This document shows, piece by piece, positions 16,625 through 24,760 of a DNA stretch of 64,000 nucleotides. The position numbers and the translations under genes were made by a program. The notes beneath the pieces are model-generated. The model saw only the letters and a program-made list of their open reading frames with translations, did not search any database and was not told the DNA's origin. The DNA is from Kushneria avicenniae (GTDB taxonomy: Bacteria > Pseudomonadota > Gammaproteobacteria > Pseudomonadales > Halomonadaceae). The stretch spans positions 434,001 through 498,000 of the forward strand of contig NZ_FOLY01000002.1 of assembly GCF_900112585.1 (NCBI RefSeq), written 5' to 3'. Numbering within the stretch: the stretch's first letter is position 1; each line of letters opens with the position of its first letter.

Positions 16625-17845
16625 ATGAGCGATTTTTATCAAAACGGCATTATTACCAACTTCCACAATCTGACCCGGCGCCCGCTGGAGGCGCTGGAAA
16701 GCGATCTGATGGGATTTTCAAAGCGCCGTCCGATGGGGCTGATTCTGCCGTCGCTTTATTCCGAGCTTGAGGGGCCGGCGCTCACCCGCATCATCGACCA
16801 TCTCTCGCAGGTCGAGTACCTGAGTGAAATCATCATCGGTCTTGATCGCGCCGATCGCGATCAGTTTCTTCACGCCCGGGAGTTCTTCTCCCGGCTGCCG
16901 CAGCGCCATCGCATTCTCTGGAATGACGGCCCTCGCCTGAGGGCCCTGGACGACGAACTGGCCGCCGAGTCGCTTTCGCCGCAGGCCCCGGGCAAGGGAC
17001 GCAACGTGTGGTTCTGCTCGGGGTATGCCATCGCCTCCGGTCGTACCGAAGCGGTCGCGCTGCATGACTGCGACATCACCACCTATGACCGCTCGATGCT
17101 GGCGCGGTTGCTGTATCCGGTCGCCAATCCGCATTTCAACTACGAATTCTGCAAGGGCTATTACGCCCGCATCGCCGATGGCAAGCTCAACGGGCGGGTC
17201 GGGCGGTTGATGGTGACGCCGCTGCTTCGGGCGCTTAAAAGGATTCATGGGCCGCTGGACTATCTGAACTACCTCGACAGCTATCGCTATCCGCTGTCGG
17301 GTGAGTTCGCCATGCGCGCCGATGTGTTGAACGATATCCGCATTCCCAGTGACTGGGGCCTCGAAATCGGCGTGCTCTCCGAGGTGCATCGCAACTATTC
17401 CACCAAGCGGCTGTGCCAGGTCGATATCGCCGACAACTACGATCACAAGCACCAGCCGCTGTCTCCTGAAGATGCCTCCACCGGTCTCTATCGCATGAGC
17501 ACCGACATCGCCAAGGCGCTCTATCGCAAGCTGGCCACGCTTGGCGTCACCATGAACGAGGCGCACTTTCGAACGCTCAAGGCAACCTACTACCGTACCG
17601 CCCTCGATATCATCGAGAACTACTACCACGACGCCATGATGAACGGTCTCAAGGTTGATCGTCACAGTGAAGAGCAGGCCGTGGAGCTTTTCGCCCAGAG
17701 CATCATGGAGGCCGGCGTGGCCTTTCTGGAAAGCCCGCGTGACAAGCCCTTCATCCCGAGCTGGAGCCGGGTGCAGTCGGCCTTTCCGGACATGCTCGAG
17801 CGCATGTTCGACGCCGTCGAGGCCGACAATCGTGGTGAGGTCTAA
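16625..17845 (+). CDS. gpgS: glucosyl-3-phosphoglycerate synthase (GT81-like)
   Basis: It would transfer glucose from an NDP-glucose to 3-phosphoglycerate, the first step of glucosylglycerate synthesis. Signatures are GLILPSLYSELEGPALTRII near residue 38, IIIGLDRAD, the metal-binding ALHDCDITTYDRSML near 147, and WGLEIGVLSEVHRNY near 245. These resemble bacterial and archaeal GpgS rather than mannosyl-type GT55 synthases. Its 406 residues fit the family. The next-step phosphatase is immediately upstream, giving a two-gene operon. Together they make a nitrogen-free osmolyte, a sensible trait for a halophile. The exact donor sugar is inferred. Confidence 0.82.
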   Translation: MSDFYQNGIITNFHNLTRRPLEALESDLMGFSKRRPMGLILPSLYSELEGPALTRIIDHLSQVEYLSEIIIGLDRADRDQFLHAREFFSRLPQRHRILWNDGPRLRALDDELAAESLSPQAPGKGRNVWFCSGYAIASGRTEAVALHDCDITTYDRSMLARLLYPVANPHFNYEFCKGYYARIADGKLNGRVGRLMVTPLLRALKRIHGPLDYLNYLDSYRYPLSGEFAMRADVLNDIRIPSDWGLEIGVLSEVHRNYSTKRLCQVDIADNYDHKHQPLSPEDASTGLYRMSTDIAKALYRKLATLGVTMNEAHFRTLKATYYRTALDIIENYYHDAMMNGLKVDRHSEEQAVELFAQSIMEAGVAFLESPRDKPFIPSWSRVQSAFPDMLERMFDAVEADNRGEV

Positions 17846-17886
17846 CAATAAGCTGTCTGCGTCAGTCTCTCTTGAAAAGACGGCAT

Positions 17887-17916
17887 CAGAAAGGGCGCCC
17901 CGCGGCGCCCTTCCTG
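17887..17916. terminator. terminator between convergent gpgS and nuclease genes
   Basis: AAGGGCGCC pairs with GGCGCCCTT (17891-17912), extended by TCAG/CTGA with one mismatch. The T-run is weak, but the location between convergent stops fits. Confidence 0.6.
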
Positions 17917-17925
17917 ACGTCTTTC

Positions 17926-19962
17926 TCATTTGAGCCGGCCTTGGAATCCGGCAGATTGCTGAGCCTTGCTGCTTGGGTCGATGCCGATAATGATGGGGTC
18001 ATGATCCGAGGCGCGGAAGGGGCCGTCACTATAGAGCGCGTTGACCTGTTCCGAACTCTTGTACTCGGTGTTGTAATCGAGCACCGTCGGCTCATCGGCG
18101 TTGATGTGCCAGGTGGTCACACCGGTGACCTGATCGCTCATCGATTCACTGGCCAGGGCGTGATCCAGTGAGCCCCACTGGCCGTCATGGCTATAGGAGT
18201 AGTCTTTATCCAGTAGCGTATAGCCCTCGTTTTGCAGAGTAGTGATGGGGTCTTCCATGGCGTAGCTGTTGAGATCGCCGATGATCAGGACATCGCTGTC
18301 ACCGCTACCGGTCGGGTCCGTCCCGATCCAGGCAGACAGCTGTTTGGCGGCCTCGACCCGGGTCGGGTTGTTGTTGCCCTGACCGTCCCCGGTCGCCTCC
18401 TCACCGTTGATCACGCTCCCCTTGGACTTGAAGTGGTTGACCGCGATCGAGAAGGTCTCGCCGCTGCCGTTATCCTGAAAGGTCTGCAACATGGGCGTGC
18501 GATTGCCGGTGGCAAAGGCACCGCTGGTGTTGACGGCGGCGTTTCCTGCCGGGGTGACGCTGTCGCCTTGATAAATCAACCCGACGGCAATGGCGTCGCT
18601 GCCGGGGGAAACCACGTTGCCGCTGTCATCGCGCGGCGTAATGTAGTCCCACTGCGCGCCCCCTCTGGCGTTGAGCGCCTCGACCAGGCCGGCAATCGAG
18701 CTGTCGTCGCCATAGCCGTCGTTGGCGAGTTCCATGAGACCGACAATGTCGGCATCGCTGTCGATGATGGCGCTGACCAGCTTGTCCTGCTGGCGGGCCA
18801 GCTCCTGTTCGCTGTTGGCGCCGCGCGGTGAGTGCTCGGTGCCCTCGGGGGTGGTGATCTGATGGCCTGACCGATCGAGCGTTTCGAAATAATTCAAAAC
18901 GTTGAAGGAGGCCACCTTGAGTGGGGCATCCTCCAGCGCCTGGGCATCGGGCTGCTCAGGGCGTGGATTGGCGGGCTGGAAGTCGAGCCCCTGATCGCTT
19001 TGAACGCGCCACTGCTGGTGGGCAAAGTCGAGCACGCCGGTCGCGCTTGCCAGCGTGTCGCCGCCACGCAGGGTGTTGTCGGCCGACAGCGGTTCGCCGC
19101 CGCGGCCGAACAGAATTCTTTCCGGGTTCTGTGCGTTGCTGGCGTCATCAAGAAGGATCGAACGGCTCTCGATCTGATCCAGCCACTGCTGGTAGCCGGC
19201 CTGATCCGGCGCGTTGATCTCGGTGTACTGCGCCAGGCGCCCGCCGCTTGAGAGTGTGGTGGTGCCGTAACGGCCGAGCTCATGGGTGTCAGTGACGGCC
19301 AACGGTGTGCCGTCTTCCCCCGTGATGCGCACGAGCATGCTTTCGCGAGCGGAGAGCGTCGACTTGTCCTCGATGGGCAGGTCCAGCTCGGTGAGGGTGG
19401 GCAGCGGCTGATCCCTGGCGGTAACGTCCAGTGATCTTACATCGGTCAGCTCGGTCTTGCCCTGGTACTGTTCGACCGTGCCGGTCAGACGCATCCGATC
19501 CCCCACGGTGAAATCGGCGACGCTGCTGTCGTCAGGCAGGTAGACAAAGATTCCTTCGGAGGTGGTGTCGTCGCCGTCATTGTCGGCGTCCTCTTCCTGC
19601 AGGAAAAAGCCATCCAGACCGTCGCGGGCATCCAGCGTCACGATCGCTTCGACGCTGACCTCATCGCCCACGCGCTCGCTGCTCATGGTGCTGCCCTGGA
19701 TGGTGGAAATCAGCTCTACGGGCGGTAGATCCATATCATCTCCGTTGTTGTCGGGGGTATCCGGGGGCGTCTCGCCCGGGGCGGCGTCCGCGGATGTATC
19801 GGCATTGCCGGTGCCCAAACCATCGACGGTGTCCTGCGTGTTGCCCTCGGCGTTGGTCAACACGATGGCGTCATTGCCGTTGTGGTTGATGACACCGCTG
19901 GTGTCATCGCTGCGATCCAGCACGTTCCGGTCGGCCGTTGTTGCAGCCGGTGACGCGGTCAT
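17926..19962 (-). pseudogene. ExeM/NucH-like extracellular nuclease, apparently truncated at the 5' end
   Basis: Residues about 345-665 are an endonuclease/exonuclease/phosphatase domain: VASFNVLNYFETLDR, GLMELANDGYG, VNHFKSKGS, IIGDLNSYAMEDPI and a final ASDHDPIIIGI. Residues about 80-185 match the OB-fold-like region before it. Complete ExeM proteins begin with a signal peptide and a lamin-tail-type domain. Here the frame starts abruptly with a fragment of that domain (SGVINHNGNDAIVL, about 22-35) and no signal peptide, only 18 bases after the stop of the phosphorylase gene. The catalytic part is intact over 678 residues, so it may still be translated; export would be lost. I call it a probable 5'-deleted gene, possibly a functional intracellular remnant. 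Confidence 0.7.
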
Positions 19963-19980
19963 GGCCCCCCTTTTTTTGAG

Positions 19981-21720
19981 CTAGTCCCGAGTGACCAGCC
20001 AGCAGCTGCGATAGGGTTTGAGCACCGGCTTCTCGCCTTCCGGGTCGATCCGCTCGAGAAGATCGTGCCAGCGGTGCCCGGCATAGGCTTCGGGCAGGTT
20101 GAGAGGATGGGAGCGGTCGGTCACGTTGTGGATGGCCAGCAGGCGCCGACCATCCGGCAGTGGGCCGCGCAGGAAGGCAAAAAAATGTGGGCCCAGATCG
20201 ATGATCTTCTGCGGCACGTCAGGGTGAAAACAGGGTTCCTGACGGCGGATTTTCAGTCGAGTGGACAGTGCCTCGAACACAATGTGGGTCGGGGTGCTGT
20301 AGGCCTCCAGCAGTGGCTCCAGCGCCTCTCGTTGCCAGCGTTTGCGGTTGATCGCCCGCAGCCGGCCGGTGCGGGTCACGCCTTCGTGGTCATTGAGCGT
20401 GGCCAGAAGGCTGTGAACATAAACCGCCGGGATGCCCTGCAGGCCCAGCATGATGGTCTGTGAGCAGATGAAGCGCGCAATCTGCCACGGGTCGGCGCCG
20501 CGGCGGGTGCCCTTGAGGGCATCGAAATAGGTGATGTTGATCTCGTAGGGCGAGTCCTGCCCGTCCGGGTCGGTTTTCATGCTGATAAAGCCCCCAAAGC
20601 GCTGCATCAGCTCCAGCAAGGCGTCGATGTCATGACGCGGCAGCAGCCCTTCAAGCGCGCGAACGCCAACGCCGTCGTGGCTGGCGGTAAAGTTGAGATA
20701 GGTGCAGCCCTTTGGCAGCGGGGGCAGGGTGGCGGCCCATTCGGTCATCGCCCCGGCATCGCCGGCGGTCAGGGTATGCAGCAGCAGCGGCGGCAGGGTG
20801 AATTGATAGATGATGTGTGCTTCATCGCCGTTTCCGAAATAGCTCAGGTTTTCGTGATGCGGCACGTTGGTTTCGGTCAGCAGCAGCGCACCAGGGGCGA
20901 CACGCTCCATGACGGCACGTAAAAGCCGCACGATGGCATGCGTCTGGGGCAGATGAATGCAGCGCGTACCCAGCTCCTTCCATAGATAGGCGATGGCATC
21001 AAGTCGAATCAGGCGCGCCCCCTGGCTCAGGTAGTAGAGCAAAACGCCGACCATCTCGATGAGGACGTCCGGGTTGGCGAAGTCGAGATCGATCTGGTCT
21101 TCCGAGAAGGTGGCCCAGACGTGTCGCATGCCGCGCCGTGTCGATACCGGGGCCAGCAGTCTGGTATTGCGCGGTCGGGTGACGCTGGTCACGTCGGTCT
21201 GCTCGGGCAGCTCGATGAAATAGTCACAGCCCGGCTTTGTGCCGGCGAGATAGTCGATGAACCACAGCGATTCGCGCGAGACGTGGTTGATGACCAGATC
21301 GAACATCAGGTTGAAGCGCCCGGCGAGATGGCGCACCTGGGGCCAGTCACCCACGGCGGGGCTGACCTTTCGGTAGTGGATGACCGAGAAACCGTCGTCA
21401 CTGCTCCAGGTGAAAAAGGGCAGAATGTGCACGGCACTGAAGGTGTCCTCGAGATGTTCGCGCATGAAGCGCTCCAGTGCTTCCAGCGGGACGCTGTCTT
21501 CGCCTTCGATGACACTGTCACCGTAGGTGATCATCATCTGCGTCTGCTCGTTCCACAGCGGTGTCGGCTCACAGGTGATCTCTTTTTGATGCTGGGCGAT
21601 CAGGGCTTCCAGACGCTGCAGGATATCCGGCGCCTGCTGGCCATAGACAAACGTGAGCTCGGCGTCGGCGCGGGCATGAAAATCATCGCGGGAGAGGGCT
21701 GAGACCAGAACAGCGGACAT
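19981..21720 (-). CDS. GH13 sucrose-phosphorylase-like enzyme, probable glucosylglycerate phosphorylase
   Basis: This 579-residue glycoside phosphorylase of the GH13 sucrose phosphorylase group is related to E. coli YcjM, which phosphorolyses glucosylglycerate. Visible catalytic elements are RLIRLDAIAYLWKE (nucleophile D241), LLLTETNVPH (acid/base E283) and FTASHDGVGVR (D349), plus the family N-terminal HILPFFTWSSDDGFSVIHY. The ATG at 21720 has GGAG 8 bases upstream. It lies convergent to gpgP-gpgS, so a role in breaking down glucosylglycerate to glucose 1-phosphate and glycerate is a good inference; sucrose or glucosylglycerol as substrate cannot be excluded. Confidence 0.8.
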   Translation of the reverse strand: MSAVLVSALSRDDFHARADAELTFVYGQQAPDILQRLEALIAQHQKEITCEPTPLWNEQTQMMITYGDSVIEGEDSVPLEALERFMREHLEDTFSAVHILPFFTWSSDDGFSVIHYRKVSPAVGDWPQVRHLAGRFNLMFDLVINHVSRESLWFIDYLAGTKPGCDYFIELPEQTDVTSVTRPRNTRLLAPVSTRRGMRHVWATFSEDQIDLDFANPDVLIEMVGVLLYYLSQGARLIRLDAIAYLWKELGTRCIHLPQTHAIVRLLRAVMERVAPGALLLTETNVPHHENLSYFGNGDEAHIIYQFTLPPLLLHTLTAGDAGAMTEWAATLPPLPKGCTYLNFTASHDGVGVRALEGLLPRHDIDALLELMQRFGGFISMKTDPDGQDSPYEINITYFDALKGTRRGADPWQIARFICSQTIMLGLQGIPAVYVHSLLATLNDHEGVTRTGRLRAINRKRWQREALEPLLEAYSTPTHIVFEALSTRLKIRRQEPCFHPDVPQKIIDLGPHFFAFLRGPLPDGRRLLAIHNVTDRSHPLNLPEAYAGHRWHDLLERIDPEGEKPVLKPYRSCWLVTRD

Positions 21721-21866
21721 GGCAGGACTCCGGCATCTATTATTGTTGAGTCTCTAAGCAAAGCCCCTGATGCGAAGGAATTCAAACTGTATCCGGTTTG
21801 AAAAAAGATTAAGACTTGATTATCAGCTTGCGCTGATGTCAAAGCTGATGAACACTGGCGGCTGAA
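21721..21866. other. divergent promoter region with inverted repeats
   Basis: This region separates the phosphorylase gene (minus) from the riboswitch of the TerC gene (plus). TTCAAAC-N8-GTTTGAA (21781-21802) and ATCAGC-N4-GCTGAT (21822-21837) are inverted repeats without following T-runs, so they are operator candidates. No protein gene is seen. Confidence 0.45.
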
Positions 21867-22066
21867 GGAGGGGAGTATTCCCTGCAGGGCGCAGTGCTCG
21901 TAACAGGTCTGCGTTTTTCTATGGCGGTGTCGTCATCACGGTGGATGGTCTCTGAGGGGTGCCCTCTGGAGACGGTTACCCGGTGCCGCTGGCTCGAGAA
22001 GTTGCCACTGAAAGTGTGGCGGGCATCGGGCGGAAGAGACCTCCGGTAAATCTTCTTTGCCGGAGA
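21865..22066 (+). promoter_or_regulatory. yybP-ykoY manganese riboswitch controlling translation of the TerC gene
   Basis: The aptamer consensus is visible. Helix P1 strand GGAGG (21867-21871) is followed by the conserved GGAGTA (21872-21877). GTCGTCATCACGG lies in the central part (21929-21941), and AGA then CCTCC (22040-22044) closes P1. The expression platform follows at once: CTCCGG (22041-22046) can instead pair with CCGGAG (22060-22065), which contains the GGAG ribosome site 8 bases before the ATG. Metal binding would hold CCTCC in P1 and free the ribosome site, giving an ON switch, as known for E. coli alx and mntP. Confidence 0.85.
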
Positions 22067-22073
22067 ACCGTGC

Positions 22074-23087
22074 ATGAACGTTCCAGCCTGGATCTGGGAA
22101 GCCACTATTGCGGGCTTCGCTGCCATCTTTATCTTTGATTTCTTCTCGCATGTGCGCAAGCCGCACGCGCCTACCCTGCGGGAATCCGCGCTGTGGTCCG
22201 TGTTCTATATCACGCTTGCCGCCATTTTCGGCGTCGGGCTCTGGATGATCTGGGGTCATGATCGCGGGGTGGAGTATTTTGCCGGCTTCATCACCGAGAA
22301 AAGCCTGTCGGTGGATAATCTGTTCGTCTTTGCCATCATCATGGCCAAATTTGCCGTCCCGCGGATTTATCAGCAAAAGGCGCTGCTGATCGGCATCATC
22401 ATGGCGCTGATCATGCGTGGCATTTTCATTGCCGTGGGTGCGGCGGCCATCAACCAGTTCAGTTGGGTCTTTTATATCTTCGGGCTGTTTCTGCTCTATA
22501 CCGCCTTCAAGCTGGCGATCGAAAGTGCGCAGCACAAGGAGAGCGGGGACGACGAGTTCGAGCCCAATGCGCTGGTGAAATTTGCCCAGCGTCATCTGCC
22601 GGTGACCGATCAGTTCCACGAGCAGCGCCTGCTGGCGCGTGAAAACGGCAAGCGGGTACTGACGCCCCTGTTTCTGGTCATTTTGACGCTGGGGGTCACC
22701 GATCTGCTGTTTGCGCTGGACTCCATTCCGGCCATCTATGGTCTGACCCAGGAGCCCTACATCGTCTTTACTGCCAATGCCTTCGCGCTGCTGGGGCTTT
22801 TGCAGCTCTATTTTCTGCTGGGCGGGCTGCTGGACCGGCTGGTATATCTGGGCTTCGGGCTGTCGCTGATACTGGGCTTTATCGGCGTGAAGCTGGTCAT
22901 GCACGCCATGGTCGAAAACACGCTGCCCTTTATCAACGATGGTCAGCCGCTTGAGTGGGTGCCACACATCTCGACCGTGCTGTCACTGTTGGTCATCGTC
23001 GGCATTCTGCTGATCACGACCGTGGCCAGTCTGCTGAAAACCCGTCATGACCGTCAGGCAGACAGGCCCATCGATACCAACGGCTAG
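22074..23087 (+). CDS. TerC/Alx-family membrane protein
   Basis: This is an integral membrane protein of 337 residues with eight or nine hydrophobic segments. The TerC family core is visible as ITEKSLSVDNLFVFAIIMAK (about 75-94) and TDLLFALDSIPAIYGLT (about 208-224), each with conserved acidic residues within the membrane. Members such as Alx export manganese and respond to alkaline pH. The manganese riboswitch directly upstream strongly supports a manganese-efflux role here. A strong terminator follows. Confidence 0.9.
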   Translation: MNVPAWIWEATIAGFAAIFIFDFFSHVRKPHAPTLRESALWSVFYITLAAIFGVGLWMIWGHDRGVEYFAGFITEKSLSVDNLFVFAIIMAKFAVPRIYQQKALLIGIIMALIMRGIFIAVGAAAINQFSWVFYIFGLFLLYTAFKLAIESAQHKESGDDEFEPNALVKFAQRHLPVTDQFHEQRLLARENGKRVLTPLFLVILTLGVTDLLFALDSIPAIYGLTQEPYIVFTANAFALLGLLQLYFLLGGLLDRLVYLGFGLSLILGFIGVKLVMHAMVENTLPFINDGQPLEWVPHISTVLSLLVIVGILLITTVASLLKTRHDRQADRPIDTNG

Positions 23088-23114
23088 TCCATCATCATGT
23101 TTGAACGGGTATAT

Positions 23115-23151
23115 AAAAACGTCGCCCCGCAACTGCGGGGCGACGTTTTTT
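23115..23151. terminator. bidirectional terminator
   Basis: AAAAACGTCGCCCCGC pairs with GCGGGGCGACGTTTTT across AACT. It serves the TerC gene and the convergent GlsB-like gene. Confidence 0.93.
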
Positions 23152-23181
23152 AACAACATGGCTGTTTTCTTGACCACGCGG

Positions 23182-23430
23182 CTATTTCTTGACCACTCGA
23201 TAAAGAAACAGCAGCACCAAGGCACCGATCACGGCGATGGCAAAACTGCCTATATTGAAACCACTCACGCTGCCAAAGCCCAGCGCAGTACCGATCCAGC
23301 CGCCGACGATGGCACCCAGAATACCGATGACGATGGTCACGATGATGCCGCCGGGGTCCTTGCCGGGCATCAGAAACTTGGCGATAGCGCCTGCAATCAG
23401 GCCAAAGATGATCCACGCGATAATACCCAT
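23182..23430 (-). CDS. GlsB/YeaQ/YmgE-family small membrane protein
   Basis: The 82-residue, three-helix membrane protein reads GIIAWIIFGLIAGAIAKFL at the start, then PGKDPGGIIVTIVIGILGAI and a final FLYRVVKK. It matches the transglycosylase-associated (YeaQ/YmgE/GlsB) family, whose members are induced by stress and whose function is poorly known. Its ATG has AAGGAGC about 6 bases upstream. A related protein is encoded 450 bases upstream on the same strand. Confidence 0.88.
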   Translation of the reverse strand: MGIIAWIIFGLIAGAIAKFLMPGKDPGGIIVTIVIGILGAIVGGWIGTALGFGSVSGFNIGSFAIAVIGALVLLFLYRVVKK

Positions 23431-23616
23431 AGTCAGCTGCTCCTTGCTGTTCTGTCCTGCATATTCAATCGTTTAGAGGCCGCAGAAGGGCGATGTGTTC
23501 AAGCGCTATCCTTGGCTGAACTCAAGATTAGATGGGGCAGGGGAAACTGGCAAGCAGGCGGTATTGCAGTATGTCACTGATTGCAAAGTATTATCGGAGC
23601 TGACGCCGGCCGTGGC

Positions 23617-23880
23617 TCAACGAGGGTGGTAGCGCACCATCCACAGCGTCATGACGGCAATGGCGCCCAGCGCGCCGATGACGGCAGCAACAAGGCTTCG
23701 AACATCAAACTCGAGCTCGGCGGCAAAGCCAAAGACCGTTACGAGAAAGGCCAGTACTACCCCGCCCAGTACGCCCATGCCGGCAGTGCCAAGAAAGCCG
23801 ACACTCAGTCGCCGGGGAATGATCAGATTGATCAGCATGCCCACGACGATGCTTGCGAAAATCCAGGAGATAATGTTCAT
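23617..23880 (-). CDS. GlsB/YeaQ-like small membrane protein, second copy
   Basis: The 87-residue product begins MNIISWIFASIVVGMLINLI and contains the glycine-patterned GFLGTAGMGVLGGVVLAFL and AAVIGALGAIAVM helices, the same architecture as the YeaQ/GlsB protein downstream. The start at 23880 is preferred over an upstream in-frame ATG (23907), since the membrane helix begins there and a GACAGAGA precedes it. Sequence divergence from its neighbour suggests an old duplication. Confidence 0.75.
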   Translation of the reverse strand: MNIISWIFASIVVGMLINLIIPRRLSVGFLGTAGMGVLGGVVLAFLVTVFGFAAELEFDVRSLVAAVIGALGAIAVMTLWMVRYHPR

Positions 23881-24195
23881 GTGCTGTCTCTGTCGGTGTC
23901 CATCCACGTCGTCAAGATAGCGTGACGCAGCGAGGGGCTCAACTGCGCAGGTACTGTCTCGGCGTTGGCACGGGGCCAGGCATTATCGGGTTTTCGAGCG
24001 CACTTTTCGTGCACAATCATGCCCGTTCGCCCCATGCGGCCGGGCGTGCGTTTCCGAACCCGGGGTAAAACGTTACAATAATGCGCTTGAGTATGCGTCG
24101 ACATGTCGCAATGCCGGCCTCCGGTGCCAGGGCTGCCATGCGTTTGCGGTGCAGGCCGGTGACCGGCTCCTTTATCGACGGGACAGAGAACAGTC
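23881..24195. other. divergent intergenic region with nrdR promoter
   Basis: About 315 bases without a gene. A plausible sigma-70 promoter for nrdR is TTTCCG (24051-24056), 17 bases, TACAAT (24074-24079). I saw no NrdR box. Confidence 0.45.
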
Positions 24196-24705
24196 ATGCA
24201 TTGCCCCTTTTGCGGTGCGCAGGATACGCGAGTCACTGACTCCCGGCTGGTAGCCGATGGGGATCAGGTGCGCCGACGTCGCCAGTGCCTGGCCTGCGGT
24301 GAACGCTTCACCACGCATGAAGCCGCCGAGCTGGTCATGCCGCGGGTCGTGAAGGCCGATGGGTCGCGGGAAAGCTTTGACCCTGCCAAGCTGCGCGCCG
24401 GCATGCTGCGGGCACTGGAAAAGCGTCCGGTCTCCAGTGAGCATATCGAGGCTGCCATCGAGCGCATTCGACAGCGTCTCCGGGCCCGCGGCGAGCGCGA
24501 AATCAACGCGCTGGCCATCGGAGAAGAGGTCATGGGACAGCTCAGGGCGCTGGACCAGATCGCCTATATCCGCTTTGCTTCAGTGTATCGGCGCTTTCAG
24601 GACATTGACGAGTTTCGTGCCGAGATCGAGCGCCTGTCCAGTGAGTCTGCGTCGCCATCCGGCGCTGATGCCCCGGGCAGGGATCAGGAGTCTCATGAGC
24701 ATTGA
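24196..24705 (+). CDS. nrdR: transcriptional repressor NrdR
   Basis: This zinc-ribbon plus ATP-cone repressor controls ribonucleotide reductase genes. The N-terminus [17 protein letters not shown] supplies CxxC, and [14 protein letters not shown] the second CxxC. The ATP cone runs from about residue 48 ([15 protein letters not shown]) to 140, with RFASVYRRF. Its 169 residues are slightly over the usual 150-160 because of a polar C-terminal tail. It starts the riboflavin operon, an order conserved in gammaproteobacteria. Its last bases overlap an alternative ribD start. Confidence 0.96.
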   Translation: MHCPFCGAQDTRVTDSRLVADGDQVRRRRQCLACGERFTTHEAAELVMPRVVKADGSRESFDPAKLRAGMLRALEKRPVSSEHIEAAIERIRQRLRARGEREINALAIGEEVMGQLRALDQIAYIRFASVYRRFQDIDEFRAEIERLSSESASPSGADAPGRDQESHEH

Positions 24706-24760
24706 GGATACCGCAGGCCATGCGGTAATACCCTTTGGCAGCATAGAGGGAAGGTCGGAC

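Noticed and set aside
16625-17845. Mannosyl-3-phosphoglycerate synthase (GT55)
   Set aside because: The signature segments (LILPSLYSELEG, HDCDITTYD, EIGVLSEV) fit glucosyl-type GpgS; no GT55 features were recognised.
21781-21802. Possible terminator TTCAAAC-N8-GTTTGAA
   Set aside because: The run after the stem is A on the plus strand and T precedes it on the minus strand, so it cannot act as a rho-independent terminator for either neighbour; kept only as an operator candidate.
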